Below, piece by piece: positions 50,799-60,901 of a stretch of 64,000 nucleotides of DNA. The translations under genes and the position numbers were made by a program. This DNA is from Volvox africanus (lineage: Eukaryota; Chlorophyta; Chlorophyceae; Chlamydomonadales; Volvocaceae). The notes beneath the pieces were generated by a model that saw only the letters and a program-made list of their open reading frames with translations, ran no database searches and was not told where the DNA came from. How positions within the stretch are numbered: position 1 is the first letter of the stretch; every line of letters begins with the position of its first letter. Location of the stretch: assembly GCA_030268105.1 (NCBI GenBank), contig BSDZ01000103.1, positions 558,001 through 622,000 on the forward strand, given 5' to 3'.

Positions 50799-52827
50799 TC
50801 GTCGAAGGGGGGGGTGGCGCAGGCGGCGTAGGACGTGGCGGCGATGGTTTCGGCGACGGCATGGGTGGTCTTGGTGGGGAGGGTGGACCTGAATGCATTA
50901 TGGTGTACATAACTAAGATAATATCAGGGGAGTTGCGGTTCAATAGGTGGCAACAAATTTATATCACTTGCAGGTGGCCTATTTATGATAAATATGTTGT
51001 ATATTCATACAAACACATTAGTGGAAATTGATGGCTCTGCGCAGGGCAGCGTTCATCGGGATGATTTATGTTTAGGAGCTAGCTGCAGCGCAAGATATTA
51101 TTACATATGGTCCGATTGTGTCCCCAGTCCTTCTAGACAGGGTGCGGCTCATGTCACCAAAGCTTTGGGTTCAAATCCTGCCTTCTAGCTTCAGACGGAC
51201 TCCTTAGATGCCATGAGAGAGGTGGTGAGACAGTCGGCAACCACTGGACGGTGGATCAAATTGCAGGTGATTATAGTGGCTTGCGAACCGACGTACATGG
51301 CAAGAGGATAGTTGATTGCGCCATTGGTAAGGAATACACGCCACCAATCTATAAGGGCCACTACTTATATACAGTTATATGCATGCATAATGCATCTACA
51401 GAAATACATTGCAGGAACTTATGTATCTATTACTTTCTATTGTATCAAGGGTCAAAATGATTCAATACATACAGGCAAGCTACATATCTAGCAGCAGGCT
51501 ATTTACTGCATGCAAAACAAAGAAACCTCGCTGAAGGAAGCTCCCGTATGCACTTACTCTGCAGCTTGGTGTAAGCGCAAAATCCCTTCATACTTGTGGT
51601 GGGTGAAGTCGCAGCCTTCGGCAAGCCCGTGCCGACCTTACTGTAATAGCTGGAATTCGTTACCCATGACGATAGCCAATTATATCCAGTGCAGTTGGCA
51701 TAACCGTTGCACACAGTTGCGGGGTCTGACACATAGGACCCGATGTCGGGTCCTGTGAACATAGTGTCCACCTGAACACTGTAGCCAGCTACAGGTGGGC
51801 AATACGTCCCTACAATGTCACATTATTAGCACACACAAACACAAGTATACATATATCATGACCGATCTTTAGGAGGATTTGTAAGGCTTTGTTCGTTGTA
51901 GAAGCTGGAGGATATTGTCCATATGTTATTTTGAAATGCATGTATGCAACGGGGCTAATAATAGAAAGCACATAACGCACGCACACACATAGTGGCCAAA
52001 GTGCAGGGCGCATGAGCTGCATCGGTTGGGAGAACTGATTTTCAATAGCCAAACTCAGACATTTGCACGCATGGCTGCATGTGGTGACGTCGACCCCACC
52101 AGTTTTGGCAGTCTACAACATTCAAGCAAAATGGCTCGTCAGCTTATCCCTTGCCCCGCTGCTGGGTTGGCAATCCACGCCGCTGAGTCTCGATCCCCAA
52201 GTCAGGACTCAGAACCAGTGGAGAGGCCAGCCCTACGCACCTTACCAGCAGACAGGTCACATGCATGGATATATACATATAACTGTCATTGCCACAGCCT
52301 ACAGTAACTTCTACATCCCTTGCTTGCTTTGACACTTTGCAAGCAATTACATATTTGGCACACACATACACAGACAGCAGGGCCTGAGATTATGAGCGGC
52401 TATGTCTCTAATCAAGAGGTTTTCGTTGATTTGCTTGAGTTCAAAGCTTACTAGCTATCAACCCTGATGTCAAGCAAAGGTCTGTAGGTAGACGCATTCA
52501 TCACGCATATGTATGTATGTCTCTTTGACATGCGTTCCTGTCCTGTCTTGCAGCCCTTCCTACCTGTGTTCTTTACGTACGCGCACATGCCTGTGTTGAC
52601 TATGGGTGATGTCAGGTCTACGTCCGACGATGACTTGGTCCAGCCCATGTAAATGTATGAGTAATAAGAAGAATCCGCGATATCGGGCGTGACATACAAG
52701 TATACAGAGCAATCCCATCGGAGATTGCAGTCCACATCGGGATCTGAGATAGGACCGGCAAGGGCCGGGCCAACGAAGTCCGCGTCGGCTAAAAACGTGT
52801 ATCCTGGCGAGTTGGGGCATTGCGTGC
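50799..52827 (-). CDS. Array cassette 4: A domain, B domain, Pro-rich linker
   Basis: Exons: A4 52827-52564 (88 codons), B4 51809-51558 (84), Pro4 50888-50799 (30), phase 1 throughout. B4 is like B3 (one residue different: NWLSSW for NWVSSW). A4 has a local patch of about 7 changes in 25 bp (DIADSSYYSYIYMG for DITYSYYFPYIYMG) in otherwise identical sequence. Upstream of A4 the similarity to the other units stops near 52885. Confidence 0.72.
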
Positions 52828-53299
52828 CTGCGATGGACAGGCGTGCGTGGGCACCAGGCCAACCACTTCGGTAAGGAGGGCCAAAATATGTCATCAGTTT
52901 GGATTGATCGCAATCTGTACTAGCAACAACCGCGTACACGGAGCAGTACACGGTTGTACACTAGTAACGAGGCAATTCCTGCATATGCGTGCATCCATCT
53001 CTCTAGTGATTACCTGTTATAGCTATCATTCCATATTATATATCATAGCTACCATATCATAGCTACCATTCCATATATTAGGATGGTATTTATTGACGTG
53101 GGTTTGCTATGTACGAACTCGTGTTGGTCCCATCTGTAGTACTATGCCCGAAACTGTTTGTGCCAGCTCTGGACCGAACTAGTTAGCCTTCTTTTCACTC
53201 CAGGATACTAAATAACGAATACTTTGTCGTCATAACGTATGTCAGGTAGTCTGCATCTTCACAAAGCCAGAAACATCTAAATGATAATCATTTTTACTT

Positions 53300-53760
53300 T
53301 TTTTACTCTTGAATGCTATGAGCCTCTTCGGTCAGGAGGGACGAATAGGTAGACAAAGGTTAAAGGAATCTTCATGATTATCGTGAAATACATGTTGCGT
53401 ACAGGTTGCATATTATATATGTTATGTATTTATGTGCGTCACCGTACTTGGAAACGTATTTCTTCAGGTACATACGCCTTCATGTTCCAACCAGGTGCAT
53501 GCAGACATAAAAGATGGATGAAGTGACTATTCTAGAAGTGCATACATGTACACTATTGCATTGGGAAGTGAAAACAGCTGTATGAGTTCCAGTGTCTGCC
53601 ACACAGCAGGCACGTGCACGTGCATGAACGCGCAAGCAAGGTACATACACGCAGCGCAGCATATATGATGGCATCCACGGGAAGGTGCACATTGAGCAGC
53701 CAGAATGCATGCCATGTAGTGGTACGAGTGATCTTATATTTAGGAAGTTGACAGCTGTTT
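53300..53760. repeat. Diverged remnant of the array unit end
   Basis: Blocks such as cttcggtcaggagg, tacatacgcct, aggtgcatgcagac(a/g)taaaag, gtgaaaacagctg and ctgccacacag follow the order seen at 44515-44830 in the intact units. This shows that cassette 5 and cassette 4 are linked by an older duplication. Confidence 0.6.
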
Positions 53761-54411
53761 AAAAAATTTCTCAAACTGAAGCAAACCCCCGATGACATTG
53801 AGGGCTTTCTGCATGGATCGTACAGTCTGGCTGGATTATTATTATACTCGATTGGGAGACTATCGCCAGTTTGTGGCAGTAATTAGGTGTTGAGAATTGG
53901 ATGTTTTGGGTGCAATGGCCGACCAAGTAGATGGAAGTTCCTTGAATAGATATATAGATAGTGTTGGTACAACCATTGCCTGACAGCTCAATATGCAGGT
54001 ACTCTATTTTCAGTGTTGCCAGTGTGGTACAGTGCTGGCGTTCTCAACAAATTGCCGGCGTCATGACGCAGCGTACCAACGCTGAGTGGACACGACAAGG
54101 CGCCGACACGGAAAGTGCGACGCAACACGGGCACGCTACACGCACAATTTATTGAGTTTGGAGAACAAAAAATAGCACTCCCAAATTATGCAATTCATTC
54201 ACCCTGCGCTGTGTCCACTGCTTTGTATGTGTGTGTGTGTGTGTTTACCCCTTACTGTCTAAACGGTACCTAAGCTATCACACCGTACAGATACTGGGGG
54301 ACCCGCCTTTTTTCCGGCTTCATTTGAAGCCAACACCACCTCTTCTTTGCCAGACCATTGATATTCGAGAGCGCACAGACAAAGTTGGCAGAACACACAA
54401 TCGCTACTCAC

Positions 54412-56529
54412 TCATTGAAGGGGATGTAGGGGGTGGAGGCGGACTTTGTATCACGGGAGGGGGGGGTTTTGGAGATGCCTTCGGCGACGGCATGGGTGGT
54501 CTTGGTGGGGAGGGCGGACCTGCATGCATTATGGTAGGCATAATGATAACAGGTGACTTAAACTTCTATAGATGAAGGCAGTTTATGTAGTAGTCGTACA
54601 TGTACGGCAAACACATACACCAGCACAATATCAAAGGTGCAGAAGCACCATATCAGCATCTCGAGAGGCCTTTGCAACTCTCAACTACTGTTATTTATGG
54701 GGGCTTTTTATTTGCACATATAGTTGTCGTCGATTTATGGCTATAGGGACGGCGACCAAACACCTGAAGTATCCTGCGGTGTCTAGGGGTATTATTATAT
54801 TATATTATATTATATTATATTATATTATATTATATTATATTATATTATATTATATTATATTATATTATATTATATTATATTATATTATATTATATTATAT
54901 TATATTATATTATATTATATTATATTATATTATATTATATTATATTATATTATATTATATTATATTATATATATTACATTATATTATTCGGGAAGAACCA
55001 TGTATGTATGGACATCTTCCGATCGGGCCTTTGCTGCATGCATGTAGGCAGATAGATATAACAGAGATACAGCTGACAAAACTACTGCAAAATGATACAA
55101 TGCAGGCAAGCTAGTCACGGGCTGCTATTACATACAAATAATATGTGAGAAAACTGAAGCTCAAGCACGCGCTTACCCGGCAGCTTGGTGTAGGCGCATA
55201 GCCCCTGCATGCTTGTGGTGGGTGAAGTCGCAGATTTGGACAAGCCCATGCCAACCTTACTGTAATAGGAGGAGCTCGTTACCCAGGACGACACCCAATC
55301 GAATCCCTTGCAGTTTGGATCTTTGTTGCACGCAGTTGCGGGGTCTGCCACATAGGACCCGATGTCGGATCCCGAAACCATAGTGTCCACCTGGACACTG
55401 TAGCCAGCGACGGGCGGGCAATACGTCCCTACAGTGTCAAAGCAGAGAAGACATTTTAGTAGATACATGGAGCATACATCTATGTACTAAACCTTTTGGC
55501 GGTAACACAAGGCAAGGGAAGGGCAGAGAGTGGGGCAGACTACGTGTATGTGCAGACTGCGTACAGACTGTTTCTCGATGGGAAACGTTGAGGCGCAGTC
55601 GGGCGGGTGGGTGATCGATGGGCTCTTTGACCCGCTCAACAGTGACAACCGGTAACTGGATGGATGCCTTGGAAATACCAGTCTCACGTGCATACATGTA
55701 AGCAGTGCGGCTGCGAAAGCATGTACTAAAGCATGTACCAAACCCTAAATTTGGAGGCAAGTTACGTATATGTTTGCCTCGGTTTCAACTGTATGAGTAA
55801 AAGCAAGTTTATTCCTCTGGCGGCGCCTCAGTACCCGGATACTCGATGCAAATATATCGCGTATCAAACGGTGTGAGACGTCTAATGATTGAGAGTGAGA
55901 TACACTTTATTATATCTGTACAAAGCAGCAATATTGCACTGTACCTCGGCGCCTGACATTGGATTAAACCCGCTACCTCACGTTTCAATCGTCTACTCGA
56001 AATATCCTTCAAATCGCTCGGGACAGGTACAGCCCTCTGCCGCTGAGCTCGCTCGCTCCTCGTTCGTTCAGACCTTTGTTGGCTCTCACTCACTCCTCGC
56101 TCGCTCTTCCAGCAACAGAGAGCCGTACCCTGCCTAACTCTTGGCAGTCTATATATTTCTCATATACTACCTGAACCGAGAGATAACTACTCCTTATAAG
56201 CGCTTGGTTTGTAGATAGGCGCATTATTGGCGCATTTGCACATATACATGTTGGCGCGATATGCCTTACAGCCTGACCTGCATTCTTGGTGTATGCGCAC
56301 AAGCCTTGATTGTACGCGGGCGTCACGTCATCCGACTTCGTCCAGCCCATACCAATATAATCAGAATACCAAGGGTCAGTGGCATATGCCATGACCAGCA
56401 CGTACGCGTAGCAATTCCATCGGAGATTGCAGTCTGCATCAGGATTTGTAATGGGCCCGGCGAGGGACGGGCCACTGAAGTCTATGTCGACCATATAAGT
56501 GTATCCTGGCGCGTCGGGGCATTGCGTGC
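54412..56529 (-). CDS. Array cassette 5 (diverged, 5'-most in the window): A, B, Pro-rich linker
   Basis: Exons: A5 56529-56278 (84 codons), B5 55428-55177 (84), Pro5 54519-54412 (36), all phase 1 at both ends; donors gtcaggct, gtaagcgc, gtgagtag. A5 keeps the frame C-P-x-x-P-G-Y, CNLRWNC, GLCAY; B5 keeps YCPPVAGYSVQVDTM, CNKDPNC, GLCAYTK. Pro5 encodes GPPSPPRPPMPSPKASPKPP and a longer tail. The introns are unlike those of units 1-4 and one holds a microsatellite. Exons upstream of A5, including a signal peptide, were not found; an in-frame Met at 56602 exists but would read through the acceptor. Confidence 0.7.
54598..54690. repeat. Dispersed repeat family R3, copy 2
   Basis: Partner of 32701-32818, same orientation, with shared blocks in the same order. 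Lies in the intron between B5 and Pro5. Confidence 0.5.
54791..54985. repeat. (ATTAT)n microsatellite, about 38 copies
   Basis: A nearly pure 5-bp repeat in the intron between B5 and Pro5. Read in frame it gives a meaningless IILYY repeat, which creates a false ORF across it. Confidence 0.95.
55809..56140. repeat. Dispersed repeat family R2, copy 1 (rearranged)
   Basis: The left part (55809-55930) is the reverse complement of a segment at 58480-58605 and, in part, 60755-60825 (ctcacaccgtttga, gaggcgcc(g/a)cca). The right part (about 55975-56140) matches 58260-58395 in direct orientation (ctcgctcgctc, ccagcaacagagagccgtacc/ccagcagcagagtgccgtacc). So the two halves are in inverted relative order here. 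It lies between A5 and B5 in an intron. Confidence 0.55.
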
Positions 56530-58259
56530 CTGCGATGGACATCGGGCAGCAGGCATGGACTTTATTGGCTAAAGCAAACATTTCCCCATCTTTCATATCC
56601 ATGCGATGCTATGCAAGCTTGTTGAATCACTTCCAGACTCTTCCACTCTAAGGTCCCACGCATGACCCTATCGTTACCTTGCCCATCTGCTCGCTCCCAC
56701 GCACCTTATTAACCCCGAGCAAAACGTTTGCCTTTATCTCTCTCTCTCAGGGCCTTTCTAGCGCTACCCGCCCTCAGGAGGTAATGCTAACGAAACGCCC
56801 TTTAAAGCCCTTCCACAACGACCCTTGCTGATAATCGTCCATTTCACAAAGAACTCCGAAGCTGTACGTGTGTTTCCTTTATATGTGCACTTGCTTGGGC
56901 CGTTTTGGAGTCATCACCCAAGAAGCTGGCGCAACCGTCCATCCGTTTGTCGCTTCATCTATCCGTGCATACCTCCTGTCCTGCCTAGGTTGCCGAAAGC
57001 CAAGGCTACGAATATTCCAAAGACTTTCATCAAAGTAGGCGACAAGAAGAAGTCCGCCATGGTTGCTTTGGCCTGTCTGTAGTGCCTCATATCATATCCA
57101 CGAGAAGCTGTGGCGAATGAACGGTTGGGTTAAGTCGGAGGCTCGTTTCGTCCCTCCCTGCGTACATGCAAAGCAAGCTCCGGAATGAATACCATTATGT
57201 GGGTAGCCATATCGAATCAACCGAAACTTATAGAAGTGCATGAGTGGCACGGTGTGGTGCTCGCCATGTGTAGGCGGCAAGCAATTACATGAGCGAGGCC
57301 CGGATGACGACCTCGACCGATCAGGCTGACGAAGTTCGGCGGTCGTCCGAACATGAAACATTTCTTCATCATTTCAACTCGCCGCATAGGTAAGCAGCTA
57401 AGTTGCCGTGCATGAGCTGCTCATAAATATGTATAGAAATTCATTAAGAAGGACTTAATAATCGGTTAACTATACATATATCGAATTGCCAATGCGATTG
57501 AAACAGTATGATTATGTTCCGGAAGAGGACGCACTTACCGGTGACACGGAATTCGGTTTCTTCTTGCGGAAGTTCAAATATAATTTACGCTCGCTCGGAA
57601 TATTACGCTATCAAACACTCATGTACTATCTATCATATTCAACTAACATCTTATATCCTCTGCAACTTGGGGTTCTACTTCAATCAAGGAAGTACGAAAA
57701 CCTACGGAAGCAAGGTATGTACACACGCGACATGGTGCCTGCAGCAAGTTTGATCCATTTGACTTCTTCTAAAACACACATCTGTTCGCACATCTTACAT
57801 TTGAGTTTCATTACATGTGTTATGTTTAGCAGAGCTTTACCGTATCTTCCATGACAGAAGCAATCACGACCGACCGTACTTCGATCGTATTCCCAACACT
57901 AAGCTTGTTTGGAGACAATTCATATTTCGCAGCAAATTGAGGGATGTCCTAAAGCAAGCAAATTCATTATCTCGGTCGGAGTGAGGCATCCCAGGAATGA
58001 ATGTTTGGTTTTCTGCATTATAACATTTTGTAACGTTTATGCCACAGATGCATGTATGCTTGCAAGTTTGGGATTGCAAGTGCATGTTACGGGCCATGGC
58101 ATTCCCATTCACATTTGTTTACAGAATTGAAGGGATCCAAAAATCCATGTTATTAGTTATCGTAGGTCGCGCGCGACGTGTCGTGCTTACCTAGCTTGGG
58201 TGCGCTGGGTCCACAAATACATCCTGTACGTCAGGTAAGACTGCATATTAAGGAGTATT

Positions 58260-58605
58260 TATCTCACGGTTCAGTCATCTACTATAAATATCCCGCAAAA
58301 CGTTCGACGGGGGTTTCATTCGTCGTCCGTTCGCGCCTTGGCCCTTACTCTCTCCTCGCTCGCTCAACCAGCAGCAGAGTGCCGTACCTGTCCCGAACGA
58401 TTTGCAGGATTCGAGTAGAAAGCTGAACCGTGAAATAGCGGATTTATACCAATGGCAGTATACCAATACCAGTGCAAGATTGCTGCACAGTGCAGATAGA
58501 TTGAACTGCATCTCATTCTCACTCATTACACATCTCTCACACCGTTTGACATGTGATTTATTTGCATCGAATATTAGGGTACTAAGGTGCCGCCAGTAAG
58601 GCCCG
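58260..58605. repeat. Dispersed repeat family R2, copy 2
   Basis: Contains ctcgctcgctcaaccagcagcagagtgcc blocks, then a segment running to ctctcacaccgtttgaca and aaggtgccgccag. Both parts are in direct order here, unlike copy 1. A tataaatatccc word at about 58283 could be a TATA box of an LTR-like promoter; this is a guess. Confidence 0.55.
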
Positions 58606-59214
58606 GGTGTGTAATGCAAGTTTCCAGTTCCAATTTATTAATTACCAGATAGAGGCAAAACTGTTCCAAATCAACAAAAAGGGGCGAGGAGCTTGTGACA
58701 CCGTGTATCAAGCAAATGTATGATTTTCAGGAGGGTATCAATAGGCCTGTGGTTTCTGCAGGCTGTGGTTTCGGGCAGAATCTACGCCGCACATTTCCTA
58801 CACTAGGAATCCTAAGTCTCTTGTTGCTGCAATACGACGAGTATGGGCTGAAGCCAATGAAAGATTAGCTTTTGAATCAGAATACATATGTATATTAGTT
58901 ATAAATAGTCATTATTAAAAGGCGACAGTGGGATCTATATGGTGCTCGAGAGGCTTAATGATGGAAATGACCTGCCTCTCACATAAACTCGACGTCATCT
59001 GCTGTAGTGGCTATGCACGACTACAAGTTATTGTTTGTTATTCGTTTTGATATCAACGATAGCATTCTTTGAATTTTAACTTCATGCCATGGCAGTTGTC
59101 GAGTGCTTTAGCGACCCTGAGCGAAGACCTTGCGAATTGTAAGCTCTTTTCAGATGGATAATAAAACAGTTGTACTCTAATCGCATAAAATAACAACATG
59201 TGTGAGGGACGTGT

Positions 59215-59480
59215 ATTGCCTTGCTAACTCTCTTTCTTGGCAAATCTTATTAGGAAGGCTGCGCTGCCAGCTTCGCAAATTACGGAAGCACATTAAACCA
59301 CTCCACTCCGATGCAATAAGATGCCCCACTAGCTCCACTAGGTGACTCCATCCTACGGTGTAGGTCATTCCTGGCCTGTCTGGGGGCGGAAAGGAAAATT
59401 CCTACGGCCGTACTGGACGATTGTGGGAGGAGCTACACCGTAGGAACAGCGTGCTAACAGGATCAGGCCTAGTGTACTTA
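59215..59480. repeat. Dispersed repeat family R1, copy 2 (inverted relative to copy 1)
   Basis: Reverse complement matches 41035-41280 in ordered blocks. It carries cctacggtgtagg/cctacggccgtact palindromic words. No coding potential. Confidence 0.6.
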
Positions 59481-60754
59481 AGCAACTGCTAGCTATAGAT
59501 ATCTTTCTATTAACATCCCAATCGGGGTGCCATATCGGTACCTAAATTGCATGATACCGTATCTAGATGCGGCTGAGGGGAGCCCGAACGGATGGTCGCC
59601 CAGAGCGAACAATTCGGACTTATCTTACTATCAGATAATATGTGACGTATACTTTCTAGTTATTACGTCAGGCGCCCTAATGTCTGATAGTCTACGTCTC
59701 AACAAGGACAGCCGAAAATCCTGAACTTAAGCAATACCTGCTTTCAAGCAAGCCGAATAAAAGATTCGGTGGAATCAGAGTTAGCTGCCAGATACATTTC
59801 TGCCAGATTCGTTATTTCATACCGCGTATAATCGACACAATCTCACACTCCTTGCTTGGATATGGCCAACACTCTCCCAAGAACGAAATAGATAAATAAA
59901 TAATTGCAGACACACAGCAGGCCTACGAAAGGTGATAATTGCACCGTGCGAGCCCTACGTCAATGTCCCTCGATATGCAATAGATGGATTGGATCCAGAA
60001 GCGCAGTGGATACATATGGGGCTTTAATAACACCTGGCGGGCTGCCTTGGTTCATCATGAGGTAGACCGTTAGTTGTAGGGATCCGTTGTAGGGGAGCTG
60101 CAGGCCTCATGGCATGTGTGCCTTCTATACTAGAGCAAGTATGAAATTCTATGACATCGTCAAAAACCTAGAAGCCCAAAGTTATGAGGTTAATAATGTA
60201 TAATGAAGTTATTAAGACTCAGGGTTTTAGAAAAAGAAGAGATCTTTTCATTTGCAATGACAGGGATGGGTCCGCGACGACTGGTCTACCTTAATTAATG
60301 TTGCGGACACCGACAACTGCTATGGCGGTGGAAGCATCAGGGTAGAGCAATCCTTTGGATGGGATTTCAATTGTCCTTGGGGGGCACTTCGTTGAGGGAT
60401 CCAGCTGTATTAATTGCATTGGCAGGAATGTTCTTTGGCTTGCGCTACTATATGTACGAATGTACCTCGCTGAAGTACATGATTACATACATCACATCAC
60501 AATAATCCATGAATTGGGTAGAATGAATCCAGGTGATGAATGCCGCGGCACAACTGTATGTATGTATGCAGTTTACGTACAATAAGGGTACGGCATAGCC
60601 GTCGACGGCTGGTCAGTAGCTATAAATACATGATATATCCAACTTTATTCCAATGAAAGGCGCCAAGGTATCAATATTCATACATACACATATTATTGTG
60701 CAGCAGTGTAGGTATGTATAAGTGAACGGATTGGCGATCACACTCTCATTCCGT

Positions 60755-60825
60755 ACTTCTCACACCGTTTGATATGCAATCTACTTGCAACGAATTAAGT
60801 ATTGAGGCGCCACCACTAAGATACG
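60755..60825. repeat. Dispersed repeat family R2, fragment copy 3
   Basis: Shares tctcacaccgtttgata, a tgcaa-tc-cttgca block and ttgaggcgccaccac with the other two copies. It lies just downstream of HRGP copy 2. Confidence 0.5.
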
Positions 60826-60901
60826 TATATCTTAGCAATACTCCGATATCATCGTCTGGTGATGGTGGGTGTTCCCGGCTATCCCGTTGCGGTTAGGGCA
60901 G

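Larger units (their letters stand above)
42214..52885. repeat. Tandem array of four ~2.79-kb units
   Basis: Direct repeats: unit 1 42214-45007 (2794 bp), unit 2 45008-47802 (2795 bp, +1 in a Pro-rich exon), unit 3 47803-50586 (2784 bp, 10-bp deletion near 48645), unit 4 50587 to about 52885 (partial, 22-bp deletion near 51877). The sequence right of 52885 carries a diverged version of the unit end (about 53270-53760), so the array grew from an older copy. Non-coding parts of the units are almost identical. Each unit holds one A, one B and one Pro exon on the - strand; the many + strand ORFs are copies of the same non-coding sequence. Confidence 0.95.
56530..60901. other. Stretch upstream of the array and downstream of HRGP copy 2
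   Basis: No gene supported. It should contain the 5' end of the array gene (- strand). It holds dispersed repeats at 58260-58605, 59215-59480 and 60755-60825; other ORFs are short and unrecognised. Confidence 0.5.

Noticed and set aside
42263..51031. Repeated + strand ORFs of 60-131 codons in each array unit
   Set aside because: They lie mostly in introns of the - strand exons, are identical because the DNA is, and show no domain; one runs antisense to the Pro exon.
42214..52885. CRISPR-like or satellite interpretation of the tandem units
   Set aside because: Units are 2.8 kb, eukaryotic, and carry spliceable exons with conserved Cys patterns; this is a segmental tandem duplication.
54572..55114. 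180-codon + strand ORF with an IILYY repeat
   Set aside because: It is opened by the (ATTAT)n microsatellite and has no protein-like flanks.
58191..58223. Possible 33-nt phase-1 exon upstream of cassette 5 (- strand, CICGPSAPKL)
   Set aside because: Splice borders fit and phase is right, but it is too short to support and overlaps the edge of a dispersed repeat.
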